From Scatosoma sp045650185 (lineage in GTDB: Bacteria; Bacillota; Clostridia; Christensenellales; Borkfalkiaceae), in assembly GCA_045650185.1 (NCBI GenBank), contig JAZRQY010000022.1:1-64000 (forward strand): 64,000 bases of DNA, written 5' to 3'. Within the stretch, counting starts at the first letter, position 1. Each line of letters starts with the position of its first letter. Below the pieces are notes generated by a model, which saw only the letters and a list, made by a program, of their open reading frames with translations, made no database searches and was not told the origin of the DNA. Made by a program: the position numbers and the translations under genes. This document shows, piece by piece, positions 1 to 9,500 of the stretch.

Positions 1-135
1 AGAAGAGCCGTTTTGTGAGAACAAAACGCTTTGCCTTACGGAAGAAAGACTACGAAAACGCAAACGGCAAATTCGGCAATTAATAATTGCCGAGCGGGGC
101 GCGCCGCTAAAGGCGCTTTCCTGTCGACCGCACCA
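1..135 (+). ncRNA. Structured tRNA-tailed element, left copy (5' end cut by window edge)
   Basis: Seen: hairpin 9-28 (8-bp stem, GAGA tetraloop), long-range pairing TTTGCC 30-35 with GGCAAA 66-71, hairpin 74-92 (8 bp, loop AAT), hairpin 101-116 (GCGCC/GGCGC, loop GCTAAA), then a tRNA-like 3' end finishing in CACCA at 131-135. It aligns gap-free with the minus-strand sequence 46895-47045, and the stems differ by compensatory changes. The 5' strand of the expected closing stem lies outside the window. Function unknown; it may be an RNA or a DNA recombination structure. The antisense strand is open in one frame, but the stem covariation argues against a protein being the reason for conservation. 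Confidence 0.65.
122..135 (+). other. tRNA 3'-end-like direct repeat, candidate left attachment site
   Basis: The 14 bp TGTCGACCGCACCA read as the end of a T-stem, a 3' acceptor strand CGACCGC, discriminator A and CCA. No tRNA body precedes them here. The same 14 bp recur at 23066-23079. Both copies are followed by an intrinsic terminator, as expected behind a tRNA. The tRNA they derive from is presumably upstream of the window. Confidence 0.5.
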
Positions 136-136
136 A

Positions 137-183
137 AATCGAGTATTTATGCGAAATGAGCGTATAAATGCCCGATTTTTTTG
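137..183 (+). terminator. Rho-independent terminator after the tRNA-like end
   Basis: A long imperfect inverted repeat (AATCG ... TATTTATGCG / CGTATAAAT ... CGATT) is followed by a run of seven T on the plus strand. It directly follows the CCA of the tRNA-like end. Confidence 0.7.
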
Positions 184-479
184 TATATTTGACGTGTTTA
201 TGCGGTCGAAAATCCGTTTTGTTTGCCATTTACTCCCAGTTTTGGCGTCCACTTTTGCGTCCGCATTTTAATATCATTTTCCTCTTACAGCAAAAGCTCT
301 CCGAGTACCTTTCTCGAAGAGCTTTTTTGTTTTTTACTTGTTTAATATTTTTGTACATGAGTCCGTACGCTTGGCAGGCTCTACAATCTTGTCCTTCTTT
401 ATTTATAATCTTTATCGTCCTATCGACACCTTTCCTAATACGAAATAATCGTCATCTTGCGCTAATTCGTTCGCAAACG
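184..479. other. Intergenic stretch with no intact gene
   Basis: No gene is supported. It holds a hairpin with a T-run at 292-328 (AAAAGCTCTCCGAG pairing with CTCGAAGAGCTTTT), which looks like a plus-strand terminator. It also holds a motif at 244-264 whose minus-strand reading is ADAKVDA; a related motif (NAKMDA) occurs at 22989-23008 near the other end of the island. The rest is featureless AT-rich sequence. Confidence 0.5.
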
Positions 480-1619
480 CTACGCTCGGTTTATCCCACC
501 GCCGATTGCAATTTGCAATTCATATTCACCGCGCGCAATATCATTAGCAATATCAAAACAATCAAGCAGTACTTCTTGTACTTTTTCCGCCATGCGATAG
601 AAGCCGAGGTCGTTTGGATGGCAGTTATCGACCGTACACAGGTGCCAATCCGCTCCGCCAAGCAAGGTTTCGCCGTCGATGAAATAGACGTTTTTATCGC
701 CGTTTTTCTGCGCCTGCAAGTAGTTATTGTAAATCACTTCCCTGCGCGGCGTGCAAACCTTCGGGTCGTACAAGAAATTCGGCCTCGTCATAAACACGAT
801 GGGCACGTTGGGTTGTGCTGCGCGAATTTTTTGATACAGCGGGTAATGCGTTTGCTTCAGCCAGTCCACGTCGGGCGCGTTGAAATCGTAATCTAAAACC
901 ATTGCGGATGCTTTCAGTGAAGATAAATAATCAGCCATCAACGACTCGCCTTTTGCATTCCCAGAAAAACCTAAATTTATAAAGTCTAAATTTAATCTAC
1001 GACAAACTATTGACACGTAATCGTTGCCCGGGTGCGAAGCGCAACCGCCCTGCGTAATGGACGAGCCGTAAAAAACCACGGGAATCTTGTTAGGATACTC
1101 CACAGCGGGCAAAAGAGTGCTACCCTCTTTCAAACCGATAAAGATTTCATAAACACAATTATACAACGGAGTGTAAATCTCTATCGTCCGCATCCCCTCC
1201 GTCCTTGCATTTGCCTTGCTTGCAAAGACGTATTTTCCGTCCACAGCGCTCCTCACGTTGGCAAATTCAGGGCGTAAGTTCCCTTCGAATACGCCGTCCG
1301 CATAGACGGAGAAACCGCTTTGCCCACCTAAAGAAGCATTGGACGACAAGGGCATATCCGCAACAACCGCTTTCACGGCAACGTACGGGGAATCCGTGCG
1401 AAACCGTATGCGACCACCCGTCGCGCAGGTAGATAAAACGCGCACGCCTTCGCTTACCGCATCAGCTACTTCCTTCGTCATGCGACGATAATGCTTTTCC
1501 TCTTCCGAATAGAAAATCCCGTGGATAGAGAAGAATCCTTCACGGACGTTTCTCCACACGATATCCGTTTCCGTGATAGAGGTTGATTTTAGGTTTTTAT
1601 CAATTTCCGTAATATCCAT
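480..1619 (-). CDS. SGNH/GDSL-family esterase with N-terminal beta-sandwich region
   Basis: 379 aa, no signal peptide seen, so probably cytoplasmic. The C-terminal half is an SGNH hydrolase: the nucleophile block reads GSSITQGG (serine near residue 187) and the Asp-His pair lies in DNCHP (D331, H334). Residues 20-170 look like the beta-rich domain that precedes this catalytic domain in many carbohydrate esterases. Family knowledge suggests deacylation of sugars or oligosaccharides; the substrate is unknown. The ATG lies four bases after the stop of the preceding SGNH gene with AAGGA just before it, so translation is probably coupled. It is the last gene of the glycan operon. Confidence 0.82.
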   Translation of the reverse strand: MDITEIDKNLKSTSITETDIVWRNVREGFFSIHGIFYSEEEKHYRRMTKEVADAVSEGVRVLSTCATGGRIRFRTDSPYVAVKAVVADMPLSSNASLGGQSGFSVYADGVFEGNLRPEFANVRSAVDGKYVFASKANARTEGMRTIEIYTPLYNCVYEIFIGLKEGSTLLPAVEYPNKIPVVFYGSSITQGGCASHPGNDYVSIVCRRLNLDFINLGFSGNAKGESLMADYLSSLKASAMVLDYDFNAPDVDWLKQTHYPLYQKIRAAQPNVPIVFMTRPNFLYDPKVCTPRREVIYNNYLQAQKNGDKNVYFIDGETLLGGADWHLCTVDNCHPNDLGFYRMAEKVQEVLLDCFDIANDIARGEYELQIAIGGGINRA

Positions 1620-1623
1620 ATCC

Positions 1624-3015
1624 TTAGTCCTTCAAAGCCATTCTTTCCCGCAAATATCGCGCGATTCGCTCTGCGAGCAGAGCGTGCCCTTTGGCGTTGG
1701 GGTGCAAGCCGTCCGTCGTATATTCGTCGCCCGTATTCGTCGTCGGACGAGGGAAAAACTGTTCGGCATACAAGTCCAGCAAAGGCACACCGTAATGCGC
1801 GGCAACCTCGCGGACAATCTCCACGTAGCGACTAAGCGGCGCAACCGCATTCGGTTTTCCGCCGTTTTCGCCCTTGGGATCTTCTTCCGCAAAACGAGGC
1901 AACGGCGTGATGAAACACAGCTTTTCTGCGCCGTACACCCCTACCAGGTATTCGAATAAGCCGTGCAACCCACCGTAAAAGGTATAGGGATCCTTGTCTT
2001 CAAACGAGCCGAGCGGCGCATCGCCGTGTCCGTAATCGTTAGTGCCGCCGAAGACAAAGACGAAATCCGCGTCCTTGTCCATCGCAAGCGCACGCATACG
2101 AAAATCCTCATCCCAAGCCGCAAAGGGGGAAGGATTACGCTGTTTTGCAATTCTCGTTCCGCTTACGCCGTAGCGACGAACCTCATACCCCGTCATCCTT
2201 TCAAAAACGGATACGTAGCTGTTTTCCACGCCACCTGCGCCAGCGCCATAGGTAATAGAATCACCCAAAAAGTTTACCTTCATCTTTCTACACCTCCTGT
2301 TGCCCAACACGTTATTAATCGTTTGTATCACGGCGATTCGTTCGCCCTCGGAAACGGGCTGTTCGAAATCGTCAAAGCCGTTGCCATCAATCGGGTTGCC
2401 TGTCAAGGCAGCGTACCAAGTAAGCGCCGCCGCATACCTGCCTACACCCAATGCCAAATGCAAGCCGTCCCTATGCATCCGCACGCCCTTTTTCCAAACG
2501 CCGTGCACCACCTCACCGCAAGGGATAACACCGTCCGCACCGATAGCGTGGGCGGCTTTTTCGTAGGCAGAGTGCACCTTCAAAAGCATCTCCTCTGCGC
2601 CGTCAAGGTCCGACTCCGTCATTTGCTTTCCACCCTCTTCGTACGTCCAGGTTTGGTGCAACACCACCTTTGCGCGGGGGCAATATTTCCTGACGTATTC
2701 TGCCAGCGCCTCGATATAAGGGGAATAGCTTTCCTCTTTTGCGCTGAAGGCGCTTGCCTGTTGCAGGGTGATATAATCCCAGTCGTCGCTGGTAAGCGCC
2801 TGACGAATGGACACCTTGAACCCTGTCGGCTGGCCGTTAAATTCCATCCAGTAATTCGCCTCGTCATCCAGCATATTCTGGTAATGCGTTTGCAGGCTGC
2901 AGCCGCCTATCAGAAGATTGACCGTCTTGATTTCCACGCCGTCCGCTTTGCCAAGCAAATGCAGATACCTATGCGCATCCTGCGAAAAACTGTTGCCGAT
3001 AGATAATATTTTCAT
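1624..3015 (-). CDS. Two-domain SGNH hydrolase: DUF4886 fused to a GDSL esterase
   Basis: 463 aa. Residues 1-240 are a DUF4886 domain (N-terminal SIGNSF block, serine 9; HRDGLHL near its end). Residues 245-463 are a second SGNH domain with GDSITYG (S253) and DGLHPNAKGH carrying the C-terminal Asp/His. Both belong to the SGNH fold and probably remove acyl groups from glycans. The junction is odd: the linker codons contain a full ribosome site (AGGAGGT) eight bases before M245, so the second domain can be made alone. No signal peptide. Lies downstream of the surface-protein gene after a terminator-like hairpin. Confidence 0.8.
   Translation of the reverse strand: MKILSIGNSFSQDAHRYLHLLGKADGVEIKTVNLLIGGCSLQTHYQNMLDDEANYWMEFNGQPTGFKVSIRQALTSDDWDYITLQQASAFSAKEESYSPYIEALAEYVRKYCPRAKVVLHQTWTYEEGGKQMTESDLDGAEEMLLKVHSAYEKAAHAIGADGVIPCGEVVHGVWKKGVRMHRDGLHLALGVGRYAAALTWYAALTGNPIDGNGFDDFEQPVSEGERIAVIQTINNVLGNRRCRKMKVNFLGDSITYGAGAGGVENSYVSVFERMTGYEVRRYGVSGTRIAKQRNPSPFAAWDEDFRMRALAMDKDADFVFVFGGTNDYGHGDAPLGSFEDKDPYTFYGGLHGLFEYLVGVYGAEKLCFITPLPRFAEEDPKGENGGKPNAVAPLSRYVEIVREVAAHYGVPLLDLYAEQFFPRPTTNTGDEYTTDGLHPNAKGHALLAERIARYLRERMALKD
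2283..2298 (-). promoter_or_regulatory. Internal Shine-Dalgarno and start inside the SGNH fusion
   Basis: On the minus strand AGGAGGTGTAGAAAG precedes an in-frame ATG (first base 2283), with ACCTCCT at 2292-2298 on the plus strand. Starting here gives a 219-aa stand-alone GDSL esterase ending at 1624. The arrangement suggests two formerly separate genes joined by loss of a stop codon. Confidence 0.7.
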
Positions 3016-3046
3016 AAGTTCTTTCCGTTAAAATAGTAAGGATTGT

Positions 3047-3089
3047 AAAAGACCTACGCCTACCGTTTTTTAGTAAGCGTAGGTCCTTG
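3047..3089 (-). terminator. Hairpin terminator between surface protein and SGNH genes
   Basis: GGACCTACGC pairs with GCGTAGGTC across a 17-nt loop and is followed by TTTT on the minus strand. It follows the stop of the surface-protein gene, so SGNH expression may need read-through. Confidence 0.7.
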
Positions 3090-3098
3090 TTTTAAAAG

Positions 3099-6000
3099 TT
3101 AAGCCTTCGTCTTCCAAACGGGCAGTTTACCCGTTACAACCGTCCAGTAGGTGGTACTAAACGATGCAAACGTGTTGGTCTTCTCTGCCTCTTCCAAATC
3201 TGCCACGCTTTCGTAGCGTTTGATACCTTCATACCAAACCGTGTTAGCAAATTTAGTCGCCGTTACATCTTCAGGCTTGCAGTTGCTTGCATCACAATAT
3301 ACGGGATCATTATCTACGCTATTATTTACGTAACCTTGCCCCATTCTACGCGCTGAAATAACGTAGCAATCCGTAAACGTCGTGGTATCGCTTGCGCCGC
3401 TACCAAGCTTTCTAATTAAACCGTTATAATACTTAGGCGATTCAGCTTCATCAGCTTCCACAAAAATACAATTTGTAAACGTACAGCCCGTTATCTCATT
3501 TGCAAGAATTACAGCAAAATAGCCCTTCATCGTATTCGTACCAACGTTGATATATACGTTCTCCAAAGTTACATTTCTCATTACCGACGAAAAATAACCC
3601 GTACGATCAAAACTCACATTCTTATCATTCGTAATGCTTACGTTCTTTACTGTACCGCCGTTAATCGCCGCAAATAAGCCACCGCCTGCGCCAGCAGAAC
3701 CAGCACTTGCATGTGCAGTAGTTTTCAACGAGAAGTTATACAGTCTATATCCGTTACCATCAAACGTACCCGTTAAGCCAACGTTCTTTAAATGAGACAA
3801 GCTTATGTATCTAGTACAATAAACGCTAACCTCTGTAGCAAATTTGGACGTCGACATATCTATATCCTTTGCAAGGATATAATATCCGTCAAATTTGTCC
3901 GCTTCCGTAAATTCCGCGTCGCTAAAGCTCCAGGTATTGCCCGCATATCCTTTACCGCCATGGTGGAACATATCCATATCTTTCGCTTCGTCAATGACCA
4001 GCGTGTATGCGTTTACGTTTACCGTAACCTTTTTCGCCGCCGAATGTAATTCGATTTGCGTAGCCGTTACCGCTTTACCATCCGTCGTTAAACCGAGCAC
4101 CGCGCCTTCCGAAAGGGTGAGCGTATCCGTTGCGTGGGCAACGTCCGTCAATTCTCCCTCGCCGAAAATCGTAGCCAACGAAACTACGTTTGCACCGTCA
4201 AAGAACAAACCGTCCTTTGCAGAGAAGGTAAGCGTTTTTTCGTAAACGATTTCTTCCTTTACCATCGAAACGACGAGTTCTCTTTCGTACGCCTTCCCGT
4301 ATACGGCGTATTTTACGGTCAGCGTACTTTCGCCTTCCGCAACCACCGTAATTTTGTTGCCAACAACTTCTACGTTGCCGCCGTTTTCCTTGATTTCCAC
4401 AATCGGGTTGTCGCAAAGCACACCGTTCTTATAAACCGCAAGTTCGATGCTTTCATTCAACGCAAGCCCGATGCTTCTGCCCACTTCGTTGCCGTCTTTA
4501 TCGCAAAGTACGACTTCCACATTCTTCCAAACGGGTACGTCAGCCGTATTCTCCTCATAACGTTTGATGCCCTCTACCCATACCGTTGCGCTAGTATCAT
4601 CCGCAGGCTTTTGGTTCGACGCATCATAAACGGTTGCCGCATCCGCCGAAAGAGGTCTGTTGGTAATTGCATAACAGTTCGTGAACGTGCTATCTTGGAT
4701 TGCAAACACCAAGCCGCCCCAAGTTCTACCCGAAGCAGCGGTAGTACACTTAAACACGCAATTTTCAAGCGTACTTTCGATAACAAACTTACTCAAGCCA
4801 TTCGTACCGTACATAGAAAGCGCACCTGCATCTACGTAAACGTTTTGAAGGGTTGCATTTCGCATCATCGCGCTAAGGAACGCGCCGCCACTAGCATGCG
4901 TGCCCGTACCGCTGATACTAACGTTTTTCAGCGTACCGCCGTTGATTGCCGCAAACAAGCCTGCGCCGTTGGGCGTAAAGTTCGTAATCGAATAGCCTTG
5001 ACCGTCAAACATACCCGTAAGACCTATATCCATAAGGTCTTTTGAACCGATACCGGCAGGATTCTCCAAGTTTTTAGGCGTTTCGCTCTTGCCTTCCTTG
5101 CTTTCACCGAATACGTATCCCGCGTAATCGATATCGTTCGCAAGCACGTAATATCCGCCAAATACGTCCGCTTCCGTCCAAACACCTTTATCCGTTGTCT
5201 GACGATCGTTGCCGAGGTAGAAATAATCCAAATCCGTCGCTTCGTCGATAACAAGCGTTGCATATACGAACGGCTGTACGGCGATATCATTCTTGGTTAC
5301 ATCGCTGTCGTTCGTATCGTTGTCGTAGAATACGTTAAGTTTGTAGTCAGCTCCTGCGGTCAAGCCGTAAAGGTTGCCCGTCACCGTCATCGTTGCGCCG
5401 TCTACCACTACAGATACGGGCTGTGCGTTTACACTACCTTTGTAGGTGCCGTTTGCAAGGTTGTTCACGTTGGTCAGCGTTGCCGTTTTGTCCACTTCGC
5501 TGAAATAGCCGCTTGCAACTTTGCTTTCTATAACGGTGCCGTAGTATTTTTCTACCAAGTCAGCATATTCAGGGTTGGTACGATATACGTCGTATGCAAC
5601 CGAACGCATAGAACGGGTGCAAGCCTCGTATTCGTCAACGTAGTAATAAGTTTCGCCAACCTTTACGTACGCCCTTGCCGCAAGTTCTACCGCATACGCC
5701 TTCTGCGCTACCTCTACCCTCAAATCGCTGTAAATGATAGACGAATAGTAGGTAAATTCACCTTTGGCATTAAAACCATTAAATGAAGTACAAGGAATAA
5801 CCTCTACTTCGTCGGTACCAGCCGTCAGTTCGCTCCCTGCCGCAATGTTGTTTCTCGGCGTAACCAAAACACCGAATTCTTTCGCACCGTCGGGCAACGA
5901 GTTGTAGAAGGCTTCGTTTACCGTCGTCGTCCAACGAATACCCGATACGCCGTCCGCAATACATACGGCTGCGCCCGAAAGCATTTCAAACTTCTGCTCC

Positions 6001-6107
6001 GTATTTGCCTTGGCAACGTTTAAGCCAAGCCCTGCCGCACCTGCTACACCGCACGCAAGCATACCACACGATAACGCAACAATCCAATTTTTCTTCATCT
6101 TCTTCAT
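3099..6107 (-). CDS. Large secreted surface protein with two GLUG-type beta-helix modules
   Basis: 1002 aa. An N-terminal signal peptide (MKKMKKNW then a hydrophobic stretch ending near AKA) marks export. Residues 36-200 resemble the N-terminal region common in Clostridial surface proteins (SGIRWTT, then the YVKVGETYYYVDEY block). Two long modules (about 285-520 and 690-1000) each begin VIDEA-D and contain GLTG-FDG-GY and GLFAAINGGT-KNVSI, typical of GLUG right-handed beta-helix repeats. A Big-like Ig domain lies between them (about 540-630). It ends in VWKTKA, like its neighbour, with no LPXTG signal. Probable role is binding or presenting a glycan at the surface; inferred only from operon context. 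SD AAGGAGG sits before the ATG. Confidence 0.8.
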   Translation of the reverse strand: MKKMKKNWIVALSCGMLACGVAGAAGLGLNVAKANTEQKFEMLSGAAVCIADGVSGIRWTTTVNEAFYNSLPDGAKEFGVLVTPRNNIAAGSELTAGTDEVEVIPCTSFNGFNAKGEFTYYSSIIYSDLRVEVAQKAYAVELAARAYVKVGETYYYVDEYEACTRSMRSVAYDVYRTNPEYADLVEKYYGTVIESKVASGYFSEVDKTATLTNVNNLANGTYKGSVNAQPVSVVVDGATMTVTGNLYGLTAGADYKLNVFYDNDTNDSDVTKNDIAVQPFVYATLVIDEATDLDYFYLGNDRQTTDKGVWTEADVFGGYYVLANDIDYAGYVFGESKEGKSETPKNLENPAGIGSKDLMDIGLTGMFDGQGYSITNFTPNGAGLFAAINGGTLKNVSISGTGTHASGGAFLSAMMRNATLQNVYVDAGALSMYGTNGLSKFVIESTLENCVFKCTTAASGRTWGGLVFAIQDSTFTNCYAITNRPLSADAATVYDASNQKPADDTSATVWVEGIKRYEENTADVPVWKNVEVVLCDKDGNEVGRSIGLALNESIELAVYKNGVLCDNPIVEIKENGGNVEVVGNKITVVAEGESTLTVKYAVYGKAYERELVVSMVKEEIVYEKTLTFSAKDGLFFDGANVVSLATIFGEGELTDVAHATDTLTLSEGAVLGLTTDGKAVTATQIELHSAAKKVTVNVNAYTLVIDEAKDMDMFHHGGKGYAGNTWSFSDAEFTEADKFDGYYILAKDIDMSTSKFATEVSVYCTRYISLSHLKNVGLTGTFDGNGYRLYNFSLKTTAHASAGSAGAGGGLFAAINGGTVKNVSITNDKNVSFDRTGYFSSVMRNVTLENVYINVGTNTMKGYFAVILANEITGCTFTNCIFVEADEAESPKYYNGLIRKLGSGASDTTTFTDCYVISARRMGQGYVNNSVDNDPVYCDASNCKPEDVTATKFANTVWYEGIKRYESVADLEEAEKTNTFASFSTTYWTVVTGKLPVWKTKA

Positions 6108-6124
6108 CTTGTTATCCTCCTTGC

Positions 6125-6254
6125 TTAGTTGTCCAGCCAGCTGTCGGCAAAACCTTTGGAATTACCAAAATCCGACGCCACCGGTGACGCCGTGATGACG
6201 TCTGCATCAAGATACATTATTTCTAAATCGAGCTCTTGGTATATCTTTTTCATG
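6125..6254 (-). pseudogene. Small-peptide gene with one-base frameshift
   Basis: A strong ribosome site (GGAGG) precedes ATG at 6254, but the frame stops after MKKI. Removing one base in GATATAACC would give 42 aa starting MKKIYQELDLEI and containing DADVITASP, ending at TAA 6125-6127, just before the SD of the surface-protein gene. Short peptides of the form MKK-Y-...-DVITAS occur widely in Clostridia, so this looks like a family member broken by a frameshift (or a sequence error). A shorter intact frame from ATG 6214 (30 aa) lacks a nearby SD. Function unknown. Confidence 0.5.
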
Positions 6255-6300
6255 AAAAGACCTCCATAATTTATTTATCATTTTTTATATTGCCGTACTG

Positions 6301-6583
6301 TTAACCAAAGCAATATAATCTGAACCAGCCCGAAAGACGTCTTTTGAACGCTTTTATGGATTGTCGTCATCATAATACTTTGGTATAATTTCTTCCTTCG
6401 CACCAAAAATCATTTCAAAATCCGAACTTTTGGGTGCGTAGCAATTTTATAGCGAGAAAATTTTCGTCCTTCTACAAGGCGAAAGCCGCAGGTAAACCTG
6501 CACGGTTTATCAAGGGTTTGGGCGAAGTAGTAGGCAAAATTTACCGCTAAAAATCTTGGTTCGGATTATATTGTTTTGGTTAA
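6301..6583. mobile_element. MITE-like element with 23-bp terminal inverted repeats and TTAA ends
   Basis: 6305-6327 and the reverse complement of 6557-6579 match at 21 of 23 positions (CCAAA-CAATATAATC-GAACCA). TTAA flanks both ends (6301-6304 and 6580-6583). The paralogous gene ending at 3099 also has GCTTAA at its stop codon without any element, so TTAA reads as the duplicated target. About 275 bp lie inside, with no coding capacity. It sits between two surface-protein genes of the operon. Confidence 0.8.
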
Positions 6584-9500
6584 GCCTTGGTTTTCCAAAC
6601 GGGGACTTTGCCCGTTTCTACCATCCAGTAGCCACTTGTCGCAAACGAGGTAAACGCGTTGGTCGCCTCTGCCGCTTCTAAGTCAGCTACGGTTGCATAG
6701 CGGGAAATTCCTGCCATCGTGTAATCCGCCGTTTGGTTGCCGCCGTCCAATGTCCGCCAAGCACCATCAAGCCATCTTTGACCAACCTTCGCGCCAGAGA
6801 TGAGATAACAATCGGTGAAGCTGGTGGTGCCGTCTTGAATGTAGTTAATCAAGCCGAATTTCTCGCTTGCGCCAGGTCTTGCAACGAAGATACAATTCTT
6901 AAACGTCGTATTTACTACGATGTTTGCAAGCATCGCAACGCCTTCTGCCAGGTTGTAGTTCAAGTCAACGTATACGTTTTCAATCGTTGCGTTTCTCAAG
7001 ATACCTGCAAAATAAGTCGTCATGACTACACTTGCGCCATTGTCGTTCGTGATACTTACGTTCTTTACCGTACCACCATCTACCGACGAGAACAATGCGC
7101 CGCCGTCTTTTTGAGGTGCATAGTTGTAAAGTTTATGGCCGTTGCCGTCAAACGTACCCGTCAAGCCCAAGCCTTCAAGGCTGTTCTTTTGGAGATAACG
7201 AGAGCGTTCGAAGCTTACCTGCGTTGCAAACAGCGACTGGCTCATATCAATATCCTTTACAAGGATATAGTAGCCATCGAATTTGTCTTCCGCTTCATTG
7301 AACAAGCTGCCGTCGAACGTCCAAGTGTTCGCCGAAGAAAAGCCCTTGCCGTTGCCACCATGGTGGAACAGGTTCATATCGCTGGCCTCGTCAATGATCA
7401 GCGTATATGCCCTTACGTTGATCTTATACCCTTTTCCTATCGTATACAGGACGATTTGCGTATTGACTGCCTCCGTGCCGTTGGTGGTCAAACCAAGCAC
7501 CGCGCCGTTCGAAATCGTCAGCGTATCCGTTGCGTGCACCGCATCCGTCAATACCGCGCCTGCGCCGAAGATGTCTTCCACGCTAACCACTTCGCCCTGC
7601 GCATTGAAGAACAAGCCGTCGTATGCAGAGAACATTAACGTTTGCGCGTAATCCTCTACGGTGAAGGTTACCGTGATTGCTACCGTCTTTTCGTATTCTA
7701 CGTCGTCTATAAACCAAGTGATCTTCAGGATCGCCTCGCCCTCTGCCAACGTCGTCAGCGTCGTGCCTTCCACCTCGATGACGGTATCCCCGTCCAAAAT
7801 GGTCAGCGTGGGTGCCGCGCATTCTTCGCCGTAAGCAAATACCTTCAGTTGCAGCTGTTGGTTGATTTCAAGGTAAAGCTCTTCCCCTATGACGTTGCCA
7901 TTCGCATCCTCAACGGTTGCTTCCTTATTCGTACGCCATACGGGCGCGCCGTCTACCACTTCCCAATAGCGCCCGGGGAACAGCGTTAAATCGTTGGTGG
8001 TATCTGCCGCCAATGCCGCTTCGTCTTCGTAACGCTTGATACCCTCTACCCAAATCGTTTCGCTGGTATCATTTTCAGGCTTTTGGTTGTACCCATCATA
8101 GGTTTTTCCACCCTTAGATTCAACTGCATCCGCAGAAAGTGGACGGTTTGTAAGAGCGTAGCAGTTCACAAAGGTGCTATCCATAATCGCGTAAACCGTA
8201 CCGCCCCACGTTCTACCCGAAGCCGTCGTAGTGCATTTGAATACGCAATTTTTCAGCGTGCTGTCAATAACAAACTTACTCAGCCCGTTCGTGCCGTACA
8301 TAGTAAGCGAGCCCGCCTCTACGTAAACGTTTTCGAGTGTCGCACCTCGAATCATCGCCGCAAGGAATGCGCCACCGCCTGCATACGAGCCAGGGCTGCT
8401 GATTTTGACGTTCTTCAGCGTACCGCCGTTGATTGCCGCAAACAAGCCTGCACCGTTGGGCGTGAAGTTGGTAATCGAATACCCTCTGCCGTCAAATACG
8501 CCAGTAAGACCTACGTTCAACATACTGGTAGAGCCAATACCAGCCGGGTTTTGAAGGTTTTTAGGGGTTGCGCCTCCCGCTTCTTTGCTTGCGCCGAAGA
8601 TATAGCCCGTGCAATCAATATCGTTTGCTAAGATATAGTAGCCGTCAAAGGTATCCTCTTCGGCGAACGCCGCATTCGTACAATTTCTATCGCTGCCAAG
8701 GTAGAACATATCCAAGTCCTTAGCCTCGTCGATGATCCCCGAATATACCAGCAGGTTCAAGTTCCACGCCTGCGTGTCGGAATATACGGTGATTTGCTGT
8801 TCCGAAGGACCTTCCTTCGTCGTGGTCAAACCAAGTACGCCGTCTTTACTCGCATTTATGGCAAGCTGTTTATCGCCCGCATACGCGGAAATGAGCTCTA
8901 CGTCTGCGCCGAAAATATCCGTTATCGGTAATTCGCCGTCGTATGCCGAGAACGCAATCTGCGTATCGTAATCGCCAATAGAAGTCAATACGGTGACGGA
9001 AACACGCTCCTCATAGACCTCACCGAATTGATCGGTGACGGATACCACGACGGTGGTTTCGCCCGGCTTCACGCCGTAGATTTTTCCGTTTTCGTAGCGG
9101 AGAATTTCCTCGTCGCCTTCTACGCTGATGGAAATCCTATCCGCAGGAATGGCTACACCGTTCTCCTTCGCCTCTACGACGAAGTCCTTGCTGACCTCGT
9201 ATTCGTTGCCGCCAAGCAACGCAATATTGTACAGCGTTAAGTTCGCTTCGCCGCCGTTGACCAGCATTTCTACGACGTTAATCGCCGTAAGATTGATGGT
9301 CTTGGTTAAGGTGTCGACTCCTTCCATTCCGCGCCAAGACGCCGTAATCGTTACGGCAGTCGTACCCACCTTTACTGGGGTAAACAAACCCTCTTCCACC
9401 ACGCCTATCGTATCGTCGCTGTACGTATAGGTAATGGTTGCATCCGTATACGAAACGTTGTTAAACGTAACGTACGCGCCAAGGTTAATACTTTCGCCTA

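Noticed and set aside
200..206. GCGGTCG as the 5' acceptor strand of a tRNA matching the CGACCGC at 125-131
   Set aside because: It lies downstream of the CCA, so it cannot form that tRNA; chance or part of a hairpin.
1963..3006. Plus-strand frame of 347 codons, and similar long plus-strand frames at 4134-5045 and 6733-7638
   Set aside because: Antisense shadows of the SGNH and GLUG genes; their composition is biased and no known motif appears.
6255..6300. Programmed frameshift to make the small peptide
   Set aside because: No slippery heptamer or downstream pseudoknot is seen near the shift, so a simple mutation is more likely.
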